Source: a bacterium
GTDB lineage: Bacteria > Chlamydiota > Chlamydiia > Chlamydiales > Rhabdochlamydiaceae
Direction of reading: 5' to 3'
Assembly: GCA_021802305.1 (NCBI GenBank)
Contig: JAKAAD010000012.1
Location: 1-15,188, forward strand
DNA: 15,188 bases
Within the stretch, counting starts at the first letter, position 1. Every line of letters begins with the position of its first letter. The translations under genes were made by a program, and so were the position numbers. Shown here piece after piece: positions 1 through 6,289 of the stretch. The notes beneath the pieces are model-generated. The model was not told the DNA's origin. It saw nothing but the letters and a program-made list of their open reading frames with translations, and did no database searches.

Positions 1-1278
1 TTTGGAGCAACGTGGCTATTTACGCGCTTGCGAAGGCGTTTTGGGCGCGAAAAAGTCTTTTACATCGTCATTTCATCATTTCTTGCCTATTTCCTGCTCT
101 TTGCGTTCGTTCTCTATCCCCATCGCGAAGTGTTGCATTTCAATCAAACAGGGAATGTTCTGCATGCGATGTTGCCCCAGGGATTTGGAGGATTAATAGC
201 GCTCTTCTGCAATTGGACGATTACCTCGTTTTATATTCTCGCGGAACTCTGGTCTGTTCTCGTACTCTCTGTTCTTTTTTGGGGCTTTGCAAATGATATT
301 ACGGAAGTAGGAGAAGCAAAGAGAACGTATGGGATTTTAAATATTGGTTCCAATATCGCTCCTATTTTAGGAGGAGGATTTGCCCTTGTCTTCAGCCATG
401 CGATAGAGATCCCATTTCTAGACAAATTCATAGATCCTTGGCAACAAACCATCTCGCAACTTGTCATCATTGTTTGCCTTTGTGGGATAGCGGCGATGGG
501 GCTTTATTACCGGATGCATCGGACGGGGTTGATTGCTCAAGAAGTAGCGCCCGTAAATCCTCAAGAAAAACGGAAACTCTCCTTGAGAGAAAGCGTTCGG
601 TACATATTGCGTTCTCCTTATCTCATTCCGCTGACTCTCATAGTCCTTGGATTCAATATTTGCATCAATTTGACCGATGTTTTGTGGAAAGAACAACTAA
701 AGCGATTTTTTACAGACCCCAATCATTTGCTTGCGCACATGAATGGCGTGACGGTGGGAATTGGTATTTTTGGAACAATCGGAGGAGTTCTTTTCTCTTA
801 CATTGTCCGTAGGTGGGGATGGACGGCAACCGCACTCATAACACCTCTCATTATGATCGCCATGGGAGCAAGTTTCTTCTTCTTTTTCTTCGGGAAAGGA
901 GCGGCATCTTCTTGGATTGCAGGTGTATTGGGACTCACTCCTGTCGCTCTTTCGGTGTTTTCAGGCTCTCTGCAAAATTGTTTGAGCAAAGCATGTAAAT
1001 ATTCGGTATTCGATGCTTCCAAAGAACTTGCATTCTTGCCGTTAGATCCAGAATCGAGACTACGTGGAAAAGCTGCAATCGATGGATTGGGATCAGGAGT
1101 GGGAAAATCGGGATCTTCGCTTCTCTATCAAGGATTGATTATCGCATGCGGGGCGCTCTCCTCAGCAGCTCCCTACATTGCAATGATTTTGTTCGCCGTT
1201 CTTGGCATTTGGGTTCTTTCTGTGCTTTCTCTAGGAAAACAGTTTAAACAAAAAACCGCTGCTGTCGTTGAGTATTAG
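1..1278 (+). CDS. ATP/ADP-type nucleotide transporter (NTT/Tlc family), 5'-truncated by window edge
   Basis: Integral inner-membrane nucleotide transporter of the kind used by chlamydiae, rickettsiae and plastids to exchange or import host nucleotides. The reading frame is open from base 1 and ends at TAG 1276-1278, giving 425 residues. Family members are about 500-530 aa, so roughly 90-100 N-terminal residues are probably missing. A family-typical stretch lies at about nt 280-330 (W-G-F-A-N-D-I-T, then E-A-K-R-T-Y-G and N-I-G-S-N). It is followed by several hydrophobic segments, with a charged loop around nt 545-600. A run of six Phe (about nt 872-890) lies inside one membrane segment. Whether it is an ATP/ADP antiporter (Npt1-like) or a proton-coupled NTP importer (Npt2-like) cannot be decided from the visible part. 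It is convergent with rtcB, with 52 nt between the stops. Confidence 0.93.
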   Translation, partial: FGATWLFTRLRRRFGREKVFYIVISSFLAYFLLFAFVLYPHREVLHFNQTGNVLHAMLPQGFGGLIALFCNWTITSFYILAELWSVLVLSVLFWGFANDITEVGEAKRTYGILNIGSNIAPILGGGFALVFSHAIEIPFLDKFIDPWQQTISQLVIIVCLCGIAAMGLYYRMHRTGLIAQEVAPVNPQEKRKLSLRESVRYILRSPYLIPLTLIVLGFNICINLTDVLWKEQLKRFFTDPNHLLAHMNGVTVGIGIFGTIGGVLFSYIVRRWGWTATALITPLIMIAMGASFFFFFFGKGAASSWIAGVLGLTPVALSVFSGSLQNCLSKACKYSVFDASKELAFLPLDPESRLRGKAAIDGLGSGVGKSGSSLLYQGLIIACGALSSAAPYIAMILFAVLGIWVLSVLSLGKQFKQKTAAVVEY

Positions 1279-1303
1279 GAAAAATCGATGGATCTAGGGA
1301 TTG

Positions 1304-1340
1304 AAAGGGAACGAGGAATTTGAATCACCTCTATCCCTTT
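1304..1340. terminator. Imperfect hairpin between convergent transporter and rtcB genes
   Basis: AAAGGGA (1304-1310) pairs with TCCCTTT (1334-1340), and GAGG (1313-1316) with CCTC (1328-1331). A 2x2 internal loop and an 11-nt apical loop separate them. The 3' arm overlaps the last codons and stop of rtcB. The position between two convergent genes suggests a shared, possibly bidirectional terminator. Only three T residues follow on the plus strand, so an intrinsic terminator is not proven. Confidence 0.35.
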
Positions 1341-2758
1341 ACAACAAGATGGGGCTGTAGGCGAACGATGGGATCTGCAAGACCGGCGTCTTTGCAAGCG
1401 CGTACGACGATATCAACATCTTTGTACGCATCAGGCATCTCCTCTGCAATGGTGCGTTGTGAAGTTGCCATGACATAAACACCATGACCTGCCATGTATT
1501 CGACAGGATTTTGTCCTCTCCAAGCAGCCATTGATTGAACTCGACTTCTGGCACGGCCGGCTCCATGGCAAGAACTACACCACGTGCGTTCATTTCCAAG
1601 GCCAACCATGAGATAACTTGCGCGAAGCATATCTCCCGGAACAAGAACGGGTTGACCCGTTTCGCGAAATAAGGGAGAAAGTTCTTCGGCTCCTTTGCCA
1701 AAAGCGCGCGTTGCTCCTTTCCTATGAACACAGAGGCGTTTTCTTTGGCCGTCGATGTCATATTCTTCAAATTTTGCAATGTTGTGACAGACATCGTATA
1801 AGAGACGAATGGATATAGGAGAAATATGGAGCACTTCTTTGAAAGCCTTTCGCACTTCGTGCAAGATTTGCTGGCGATTATTAAAAGCAAAATTGGCAGC
1901 TCCCGCCATGGCGGCAAAATATGCCTTTCCCTCAGGAGAAGAGATAGGGGCAGCAACGAGTTGTTGATCGGGCAGATCTTGGTTGTAGCATTTGCGGATG
2001 AAAGTGTTCAGAGCATCCTGACATACCTGATGCCCAAATCCTCGCGATCCAGAGTGAATGAGAATATAAGTTTGATGAAGCTCTATCCCCCAAGCGTTTG
2101 CAATCTCTTCGCGAAAGAGTTTTTGTACGGCTCCTATTTCCACAAAATGATTTCCTGAGCCAATGCTTCCTAATTGATTCTTGCCGCGTTCTTTTGCACG
2201 CGAGGAGATCGCTTCAGGATGTGCACCAGGGATGCATCCATGACTTTCCATATGTTCTAGATCTTCAGGAAATCCAAATCCACGTTCGATGGACCAACGC
2301 GCACCTTGCACCAAGAGTGCATCATAGTCGCGTTCACTCAAGTCTCGCGTTTTGCTTTGCCCACGTCCTATGCCAGAAGGAACGAGCTCAAAAATTTTAG
2401 CGAGCAGTGCCTCTTTGGCAGTGTCATGGATCTGTGAAAAAGGAATAGGGACCAGTGCTAAGCGAACGCCGCAATTGATGTCATACCCTACGCCACCCGG
2501 ACTGATCACTCCAGTGCTCGCATCTGTTGCAGCTACACCTCCAATGGGGAACCCGTAGCCCCAATGAATATCCGGCATTGCAATGCTATATCCCACAATT
2601 CCCGGAAGATGAGCGACGTTGCGCAGTTGTTGCAAGGGGTGTTCCAGTTCTTCGTCTTGCAAAAATTCATCCGGAGCAATGATGAGGCCAGGAACGCGCA
2701 TGCCACCTTCTTTTGGCATGAGATATGTGGCCGGGCCTATTTTCTGTAGATTAGACAT
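1331..2758 (-). CDS. rtcB: RtcB, 3'-phosphate/5'-OH RNA ligase (archaeal/eukaryal-type length)
   Basis: GTP- and Mn-dependent cytosolic RNA ligase that joins 2',3'-cyclic phosphate or 3'-phosphate ends to 5'-OH ends, in tRNA splicing or repair of nuclease-cut RNA. It has 475 aa, close to archaeal/human RtcB (about 480-505) and longer than E. coli RtcB (408). Visible motifs in order are G-V-G-Y-D-I-N-C-G-V-R (metal-binding Asp and Cys), G-S-G-N-H-F-V-E (Asn/His), H-S-G-S-R-G-F-G-H, C-H-N-I-A-K, S-S-C-H-G-A-G-R (the His that becomes guanylylated) and the C-terminal V-V-K-G with the invariant Lys. All catalytic positions therefore look intact. The ATG at 2756-2758 lies within the end of the upstream ThpR-archease gene (8-nt overlap, ATGTCTAA), indicating translational coupling. 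The invariant tail sits at the stop, so the protein is complete. Confidence 0.97.
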   Translation of the reverse strand: MSNLQKIGPATYLMPKEGGMRVPGLIIAPDEFLQDEELEHPLQQLRNVAHLPGIVGYSIAMPDIHWGYGFPIGGVAATDASTGVISPGGVGYDINCGVRLALVPIPFSQIHDTAKEALLAKIFELVPSGIGRGQSKTRDLSERDYDALLVQGARWSIERGFGFPEDLEHMESHGCIPGAHPEAISSRAKERGKNQLGSIGSGNHFVEIGAVQKLFREEIANAWGIELHQTYILIHSGSRGFGHQVCQDALNTFIRKCYNQDLPDQQLVAAPISSPEGKAYFAAMAGAANFAFNNRQQILHEVRKAFKEVLHISPISIRLLYDVCHNIAKFEEYDIDGQRKRLCVHRKGATRAFGKGAEELSPLFRETGQPVLVPGDMLRASYLMVGLGNERTWCSSCHGAGRARSRVQSMAAWRGQNPVEYMAGHGVYVMATSQRTIAEEMPDAYKDVDIVVRACKDAGLADPIVRLQPHLVVKG

Positions 2759-3554
2759 CGATGATCATTTCCCAAGAAAGCAGGTGTTCAGATTTTTCAA
2801 GCTTTGTATGAAAACTCACTGCTTTTAGCGGTATGCCCATTTCGGCATCGAGGAGCGCAATGAGGTCATTTAAGGCCATAATCATTTCATCGATGGAATT
2901 TTGCAATTGAGAAGAAAAACGAGAGGCGAAAGGAGGAAATAAAAAAGCTAATGCGAGCTCTGCATGGCGATGAAGCTGCGCATAGGTTTCCCCGTAGATT
3001 TTAAAGGCAATATCGGCTGTATGAGCGATTTCCACAAAGGGAGGATGGAGTGCGCTTTCCCAGAGGGATCGATACTCTAAATTTCCCCTGCTTTCGTAGA
3101 GGTGAATGCCGGTAAGAAAAAAAGGCATAGGGGCAAATTGTTCTAACCAGAGAGATGCATCAAAAGGTTGTCGCGCGATCGTGATGTGCGGAACAAAGGG
3201 CCGTGCGCTCTGCAGTACAATGCCTTTGTCGACGAAGGTCTTTTCTAGGTCTCTTTGGAATTGCATCACAGCATCACCTCCTTCTAACCAGTTTGCGTTG
3301 CATGCAACGACGCGCGGGTCGTGTTCCGGAAAAAAGAGTAAATGATTTGCGAAACCACAGGGGGCAAGAGTTGTCATGAGCCTAGGGAGATTGGATGTAA
3401 AAGAAAGCATGGTTTCCACATCCTGTTCCCCCAAAAAGAGCAATGTCATATGGCGCATTTGTGCAGAGATGATTCTTCCTTGAGGAAGATCTGTCTGCCA
3501 TGGAGCCGATACACTTGCCCCGAAAAAGAGACGCGATTTCACAGTTGCGATCAT
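2751..3554 (-). CDS. Fusion of 2H phosphoesterase (ThpR/LigT, 2'-5' RNA ligase family) and archease-like domain
   Basis: A 267-aa protein from ATG 3552-3554. Residues about 1-165 form a 2H domain: S-R-L-F-F-G opening strand, first catalytic H-M-T at 35-37 followed by L-L-F-L-G, second H-I-T at 123-125 in P-H-I-T-I-A-R. This family hydrolyses 2',3'-cyclic phosphates or joins 2'-5' ends. Residues about 173-267 resemble archease, the RtcB activator: E-I-A-H-T-A-D at 175-181, an amphipathic helix, a D-E-M-I..L-N-D-L-I-A-L-L-D stretch, L-K-A-V-S-F-H at 243-249 and the terminal I-I-D-V. Archease is normally about 135-145 aa; here about 35-45 residues of the central sheet region appear to be absent. 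An in-frame TTG at 3582-3584 would add ten residues, but the ATG fits the domain start. The 3' end overlaps rtcB, which supports a joint RNA-repair role. The archease call rests on motifs only. Confidence 0.85.
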   Translation of the reverse strand: MIATVKSRLFFGASVSAPWQTDLPQGRIISAQMRHMTLLFLGEQDVETMLSFTSNLPRLMTTLAPCGFANHLLFFPEHDPRVVACNANWLEGGDAVMQFQRDLEKTFVDKGIVLQSARPFVPHITIARQPFDASLWLEQFAPMPFFLTGIHLYESRGNLEYRSLWESALHPPFVEIAHTADIAFKIYGETYAQLHRHAELALAFLFPPFASRFSSQLQNSIDEMIMALNDLIALLDAEMGIPLKAVSFHTKLEKSEHLLSWEMIIDV

Positions 3555-3591
3555 TGCAAAATATCTACTTTTCGCTACAGTCAAACCTATA
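3554..3591. promoter_or_regulatory. Very short divergent intergenic region with candidate promoter for the RNA-repair operon
   Basis: Only 36 nt separate the ATG of the ThpR-archease gene (minus) from the ATG of the epimerase gene (plus). On the minus strand TTGACT (3584-3579) is followed after 15 nt by TATTTT (3563-3558), a short-spaced sigma70-like candidate whose start would fall at the ATG. On the plus strand TTGCAA (3554-3559) and TACAGT (3576-3581) form another weak pair. Neither start has a clear Shine-Dalgarno sequence. The promoter assignments are tentative. Confidence 0.22.
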
Positions 3592-4643
3592 TGAAAGATG
3601 TAATTTTAATTACGGGGTGCAGTGGCAGAATTGGGTTTAAAGTCGCCGAAAGATTTTCTGAGAAGTATCAAATCGTAGGCTTTGACGTATATCTCGTAGG
3701 AAATTTGCCATCCATTGAATTTGTAGCAGTGGACATCGCTTCTAACGAAAGCGTGAAACAAGGTTTGCATCACGTAAAAAAAACCTACGGGGATCGACTT
3801 GCGGCAGTGATCCACCTTGCTGCGTATTATAGCTTTGCGCAAAAGGAGAGTGAAAATTACGAACGCATTACCGTAAAAGGCACAGAACGATTGTTAGAGG
3901 GATTGCAAGAATTTCACGTCGAACAGTTTATCTTTTCTTCGACAATGCTTGTGCATAAACCATGTGCTCCTGGATCGAAAATCAATGAAGATTCCCCCCT
4001 CCTTCCTACATGGGGATATCCACGATCCAAGGTGCGCACAGAAGAGCTCATTCGCGAAAAACATGGAGAGATTCCCGTTGTGATACAAAGAATCGCTGGA
4101 GTGTATGACGATCGATGTCATTCGATCCCGCTTTCTCATCAAATGCAGCGCATCTTTGAAAATCAATTGGAGGCGCATCTCTTTGCTGGGGATATCACTC
4201 ATGGTGCTTCGTACATTCATATGGACGATGTTGTCGAAGCATTTTGGCTATGTGTAGAAAAGAGACGAGAGCTTCCAAAGGAACTCGTTCTGCTCATTGG
4301 AGAAGACAAAACATGTAGCTACGATGAATTGCAGCGCATGATGCAAAAAGCCATTTATGGCAAAGAGTGGAAAACTTGGAGCCTTCCGAAATGGGTTGCT
4401 AAGATGGGTACATGGTGCATGGAACACCTTCTGTGTAGAGAAAGTTTCATCAAGCCCTGGATGATCGATATTTCCGATGATCACTACGAGTTGGACGTTT
4501 CACGAGCAGAACGACTGTTAGGATGGAAACCTCACCATAGTGTAGACAAGGCCATCCCCGCATGGGCACAGGAATTAAAAGAAGATCCCGTAATGTGGTA
4601 TGACGAAAATAAGCTGAGAGCGCACAAGAAATTGGGTGAATGA
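3591..4643 (+). CDS. NAD(P)-dependent epimerase/dehydratase, extended short-chain dehydrogenase
   Basis: A 350-aa extended-SDR protein with an N-terminal Rossmann fold: strand V-I-L-I then T-G-C-S-G-R-I-G at residues 8-15 (nucleotide-binding TGxxGxxG), and a D at the end of the second strand (F-D-V). H-L-A-A is at 75-78, F-S-S-T at 115-118, and the catalytic Y-P-R-S-K tyrosine and lysine are Y143 and K147. Such enzymes act on nucleotide sugars or related hydroxy/keto substrates; the substrate here is unknown. ATG 3591 is chosen because the nucleotide-binding strand begins immediately after it. An open frame continues upstream to 3342 but antisense to the ThpR-archease gene. The stop overlaps the next start by 4 nt (ATGA at 4640-4643), so the two genes are probably one operon. 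The C-terminal part (about 250-350) shows no recognisable additional domain. Confidence 0.9.
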   Translation: MKDVILITGCSGRIGFKVAERFSEKYQIVGFDVYLVGNLPSIEFVAVDIASNESVKQGLHHVKKTYGDRLAAVIHLAAYYSFAQKESENYERITVKGTERLLEGLQEFHVEQFIFSSTMLVHKPCAPGSKINEDSPLLPTWGYPRSKVRTEELIREKHGEIPVVIQRIAGVYDDRCHSIPLSHQMQRIFENQLEAHLFAGDITHGASYIHMDDVVEAFWLCVEKRRELPKELVLLIGEDKTCSYDELQRMMQKAIYGKEWKTWSLPKWVAKMGTWCMEHLLCRESFIKPWMIDISDDHYELDVSRAERLLGWKPHHSVDKAIPAWAQELKEDPVMWYDENKLRAHKKLGE

Positions 4644-5869
4644 GTAAGATCAACTTTCGCGTTGCTTGTTTGACCCTTATTTTAGGTGCCTGGCAGATTG
4701 CCTTTGCACTGACCTTTGTTGTTTTGGATCATCCCTCTTTTTACAACGAAATTTTCACGGGGCTTGCGCTCTTTCTTTTAGGGATTTTTTCCATGAAATG
4801 GCCCTATTTGCGCTGGTGGATTGCCATTGTGGGAATATGGATAGAATTTGCACCGCTTGCGTTGTGGGCGCACGATGCCAGCGTCTACCTCAACGATATT
4901 TTCATAGGAGCACTCGCTATTATTTTTGCCTTTTGGTTTGTCCAACAAGAAAAGCTTTCGGAGCGCTCCATAGCTCCTAAAGGATGGTCGTACAATCCTT
5001 CTGCCTGGCCACATCGCATCGCTACGGCGAGCCTTGCGTTCTTGTGTTGGTCTTTTTCTCGGTATATGGCGGCCTATCAATTAGGGTACATTGCAGCTGT
5101 CTATGATCCTTTCTTCCCGGAGGGGACTCTGCACGTAATCACATCGATTGTCTCCCGTCATATTCCCGTATCAGATGCAGGTTTAGGGGCCTTTGCGTAC
5201 ACTTTGGAGTTTCTTTTAGGTTGGCAAGGAGGGCAAACGCGATGGATGCGCATGCCCTGGCTCGTATTTTCTTTTGCTTTTTTGATTATTCCCGTTGGAA
5301 TGGTGAGCATTTTCCTCATCATTTTGCAGCCGGTCATCGTGGGCGCGTGGTGCAGTTGGTGCTTATTTACTGCTGCGTGCATGCTTTTCATGATTGTGCT
5401 TACCGCTGCTGAATTTGCCGCTGTGCTCCAATTTTTAGGGCAATGCAAAGCACGGGGTGAATCTTTATGGAAAACCTTTTGGAGGGGAGGAAACGATGGA
5501 GAGGAGCATGTGAGTTCCCATCGTTTTGCACAAGGAATGAGTTTACTTTGGAACCTCGTTCTCTCTGTTGGCATTGGTGTTTGGCTCATGATAAGCCCTG
5601 CCATTACTACGATCAATCCTTTCATGGCGGTGAGCAACTACATCGTAGGCCCTTTGATTATCTCTACATCGATCATTTCTTCAGCAGAAGTCTTTCGTTC
5701 ATTTCGATATCTCAATGTGCTTTTTGGGGTAGAGTGCATGGTCGTGAGTGCGGTATTTGGCGCATCCATTGCCTTGCACGTCATTTTGGGTATTATTTTA
5801 ATCGCTCTTGCTTTCCCCAAAGGATCTATAAAAGAACGCTATGGGGCATGGGAGCGACTGATCTATTAG
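4640..5869 (+). CDS. Polytopic membrane protein with VKOR-like core and SPW-like flanking segments
   Basis: A 409-aa membrane protein with about ten to eleven hydrophobic segments. Residues 1-100 resemble an SPW-type repeat (G-I-W-I-E-F-A-P near 65-72), and 300-395 again show G-V-W-L-M-I-S-P near 313-320. The central part (about 125-265) looks like vitamin K epoxide reductase: a segment ending in I-P-V-S-D-A-G-L-G-A-F-A-Y, then Q-P-V-I-V-G-A-W-C-S-W-C-L-F-T-A with a CxxC at C238/C241. VKOR proteins reoxidise DsbA-like oxidoreductases using quinone. The loop cysteine pair that normally passes electrons to CxxC is not visible: no Cys lies between residues 137 and 237. The start overlaps the epimerase stop by 4 nt, so translation is probably coupled. 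The joint role with the epimerase is unknown. The VKOR assignment is good; a redox function is less certain. Confidence 0.75.
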   Translation: MSKINFRVACLTLILGAWQIAFALTFVVLDHPSFYNEIFTGLALFLLGIFSMKWPYLRWWIAIVGIWIEFAPLALWAHDASVYLNDIFIGALAIIFAFWFVQQEKLSERSIAPKGWSYNPSAWPHRIATASLAFLCWSFSRYMAAYQLGYIAAVYDPFFPEGTLHVITSIVSRHIPVSDAGLGAFAYTLEFLLGWQGGQTRWMRMPWLVFSFAFLIIPVGMVSIFLIILQPVIVGAWCSWCLFTAACMLFMIVLTAAEFAAVLQFLGQCKARGESLWKTFWRGGNDGEEHVSSHRFAQGMSLLWNLVLSVGIGVWLMISPAITTINPFMAVSNYIVGPLIISTSIISSAEVFRSFRYLNVLFGVECMVVSAVFGASIALHVILGIILIALAFPKGSIKERYGAWERLIY

Positions 5870-5903
5870 ACTTCTTGCATCATGAAGCTTTTGTCAATTT
5901 TGA

Positions 5904-5954
5904 GGTTCTTTGGAACCAAGTTTTCGATTCTTTTGCGGGGAAAAGAATCAAAAA
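5904..5954. repeat. Two adjacent inverted repeats downstream of the VKOR-like gene
   Basis: A small hairpin GGTTC/GAACC (5904-5908 and 5913-5917) is followed by a perfect 9-bp inverted repeat GATTCTTTT (5926-5934) and AAAAGAATC (5941-5949) around a GCGGGG loop. After one mismatch it extends by TTTT (5921-5924) pairing with AAAA (5951-5954). It lies 35-85 nt after the stop at 5869. There is no U-tract on either strand, so it may serve as an mRNA 3'-end stabiliser or a factor-assisted terminator. Confidence 0.4.
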
Positions 5955-6071
5955 TCGGCCAAAGTCATCTCCAAAATCGAGGAAGTCTTAGTTACAACTA
6001 CCATTCATTTTGGAATTTTAATGCGTTAGCCGTGGCCTAGATATTGAGCACAAAGGCGTAAAGCATTACCA

Positions 6072-6100
6072 TTGTGAGAAACTCTTTTTCGCGATATATT
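6072..6100 (+). promoter_or_regulatory. Sigma70/sigma66-type promoter of the tRNA-Ala/tRNA-Ile unit
   Basis: TTGTGA (6072-6077) and TATATT (6095-6100) are separated by exactly 17 nt, and AT-rich sequence follows. Transcription would begin around 6107, about 25 nt before tRNA-Ala. This is the clearest promoter-like sequence in the window. The rest of the 5870-6132 spacer shows no gene. Confidence 0.5.
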
Positions 6101-6132
6101 ATTTTTTCTTTTCGAAGTTTGGAAGAATCTTG

Positions 6133-6205
6133 GGGGGTTTAGCTCAGTTGGTAGAGCATCTGATTTGCATTCAGAGGGTCAGGAGTTCGAGTCTCCTAAC
6201 CTCCA
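6133..6205 (+). tRNA. tRNA-Ala (anticodon TGC)
   Basis: A 73-nt cloverleaf. Acceptor GGGGGTT (6133-6139) pairs with AACCTCC (6198-6204), including the G3:U70 wobble that identifies alanine tRNA. D arm GCTC/GAGC. Anticodon stem TCTGA/TCAGA with loop TTTGCAT, anticodon TGC at 6166-6168. T arm AGGAG/CTCCT with TTCGAGT. Discriminator A at 6205. CCA is not encoded. It is transcribed with tRNA-Ile, which starts 5 nt later. Confidence 0.97.
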
Positions 6206-6210
6206 TTTAC

Positions 6211-6284
6211 GCGGTTATAGCTCAGCTGGTTAGAGCGCGACACTGATAATGTCGAGGTCCCTAGTTCAAATCTAGGTAACCGCA
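6211..6284 (+). tRNA. tRNA-Ile (anticodon GAT)
   Basis: A 74-nt cloverleaf. Acceptor GCGGTTA (6211-6217) pairs with TAACCGC (6277-6283). D arm GCTC/GAGC. Anticodon stem CGACA/TGTCG with loop CTGATAA, anticodon GAT at 6245-6247. T arm CCTAG/CTAGG with TTCAAAT. Discriminator A at 6284, no encoded CCA. The 3' end lies only 5 nt from the stop codon of the convergent OMP gene, with no obvious terminator between them. Confidence 0.97.
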
Positions 6285-6289
6285 TCTTG

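Noticed and set aside
867..900. TTC/TTT run in the transporter gene as a slippage or phase-variation tract
   Set aside because: The run is interrupted (mixed TTC and TTT codons) and encodes a Phe-rich membrane segment. No homopolymer long enough for slippage is present.
1339..1956. 205-aa minus-strand open frame
   Set aside because: It is a shifted-frame shadow of rtcB, whose own frame carries all catalytic motifs. Its translation has no recognisable domain.
3342..3590. Upstream extension of the epimerase by 83 residues
   Set aside because: It lies antisense to the ThpR domain, is Cys/His-rich without family match, and the Rossmann fold begins right at ATG 3591.
6133..6284. tRNA pair as part of a 16S-23S rRNA spacer
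   Set aside because: Flanking sequence on both sides is protein-coding or lacks any rRNA-like sequence, and the gene order is opposite to the usual spacer order.
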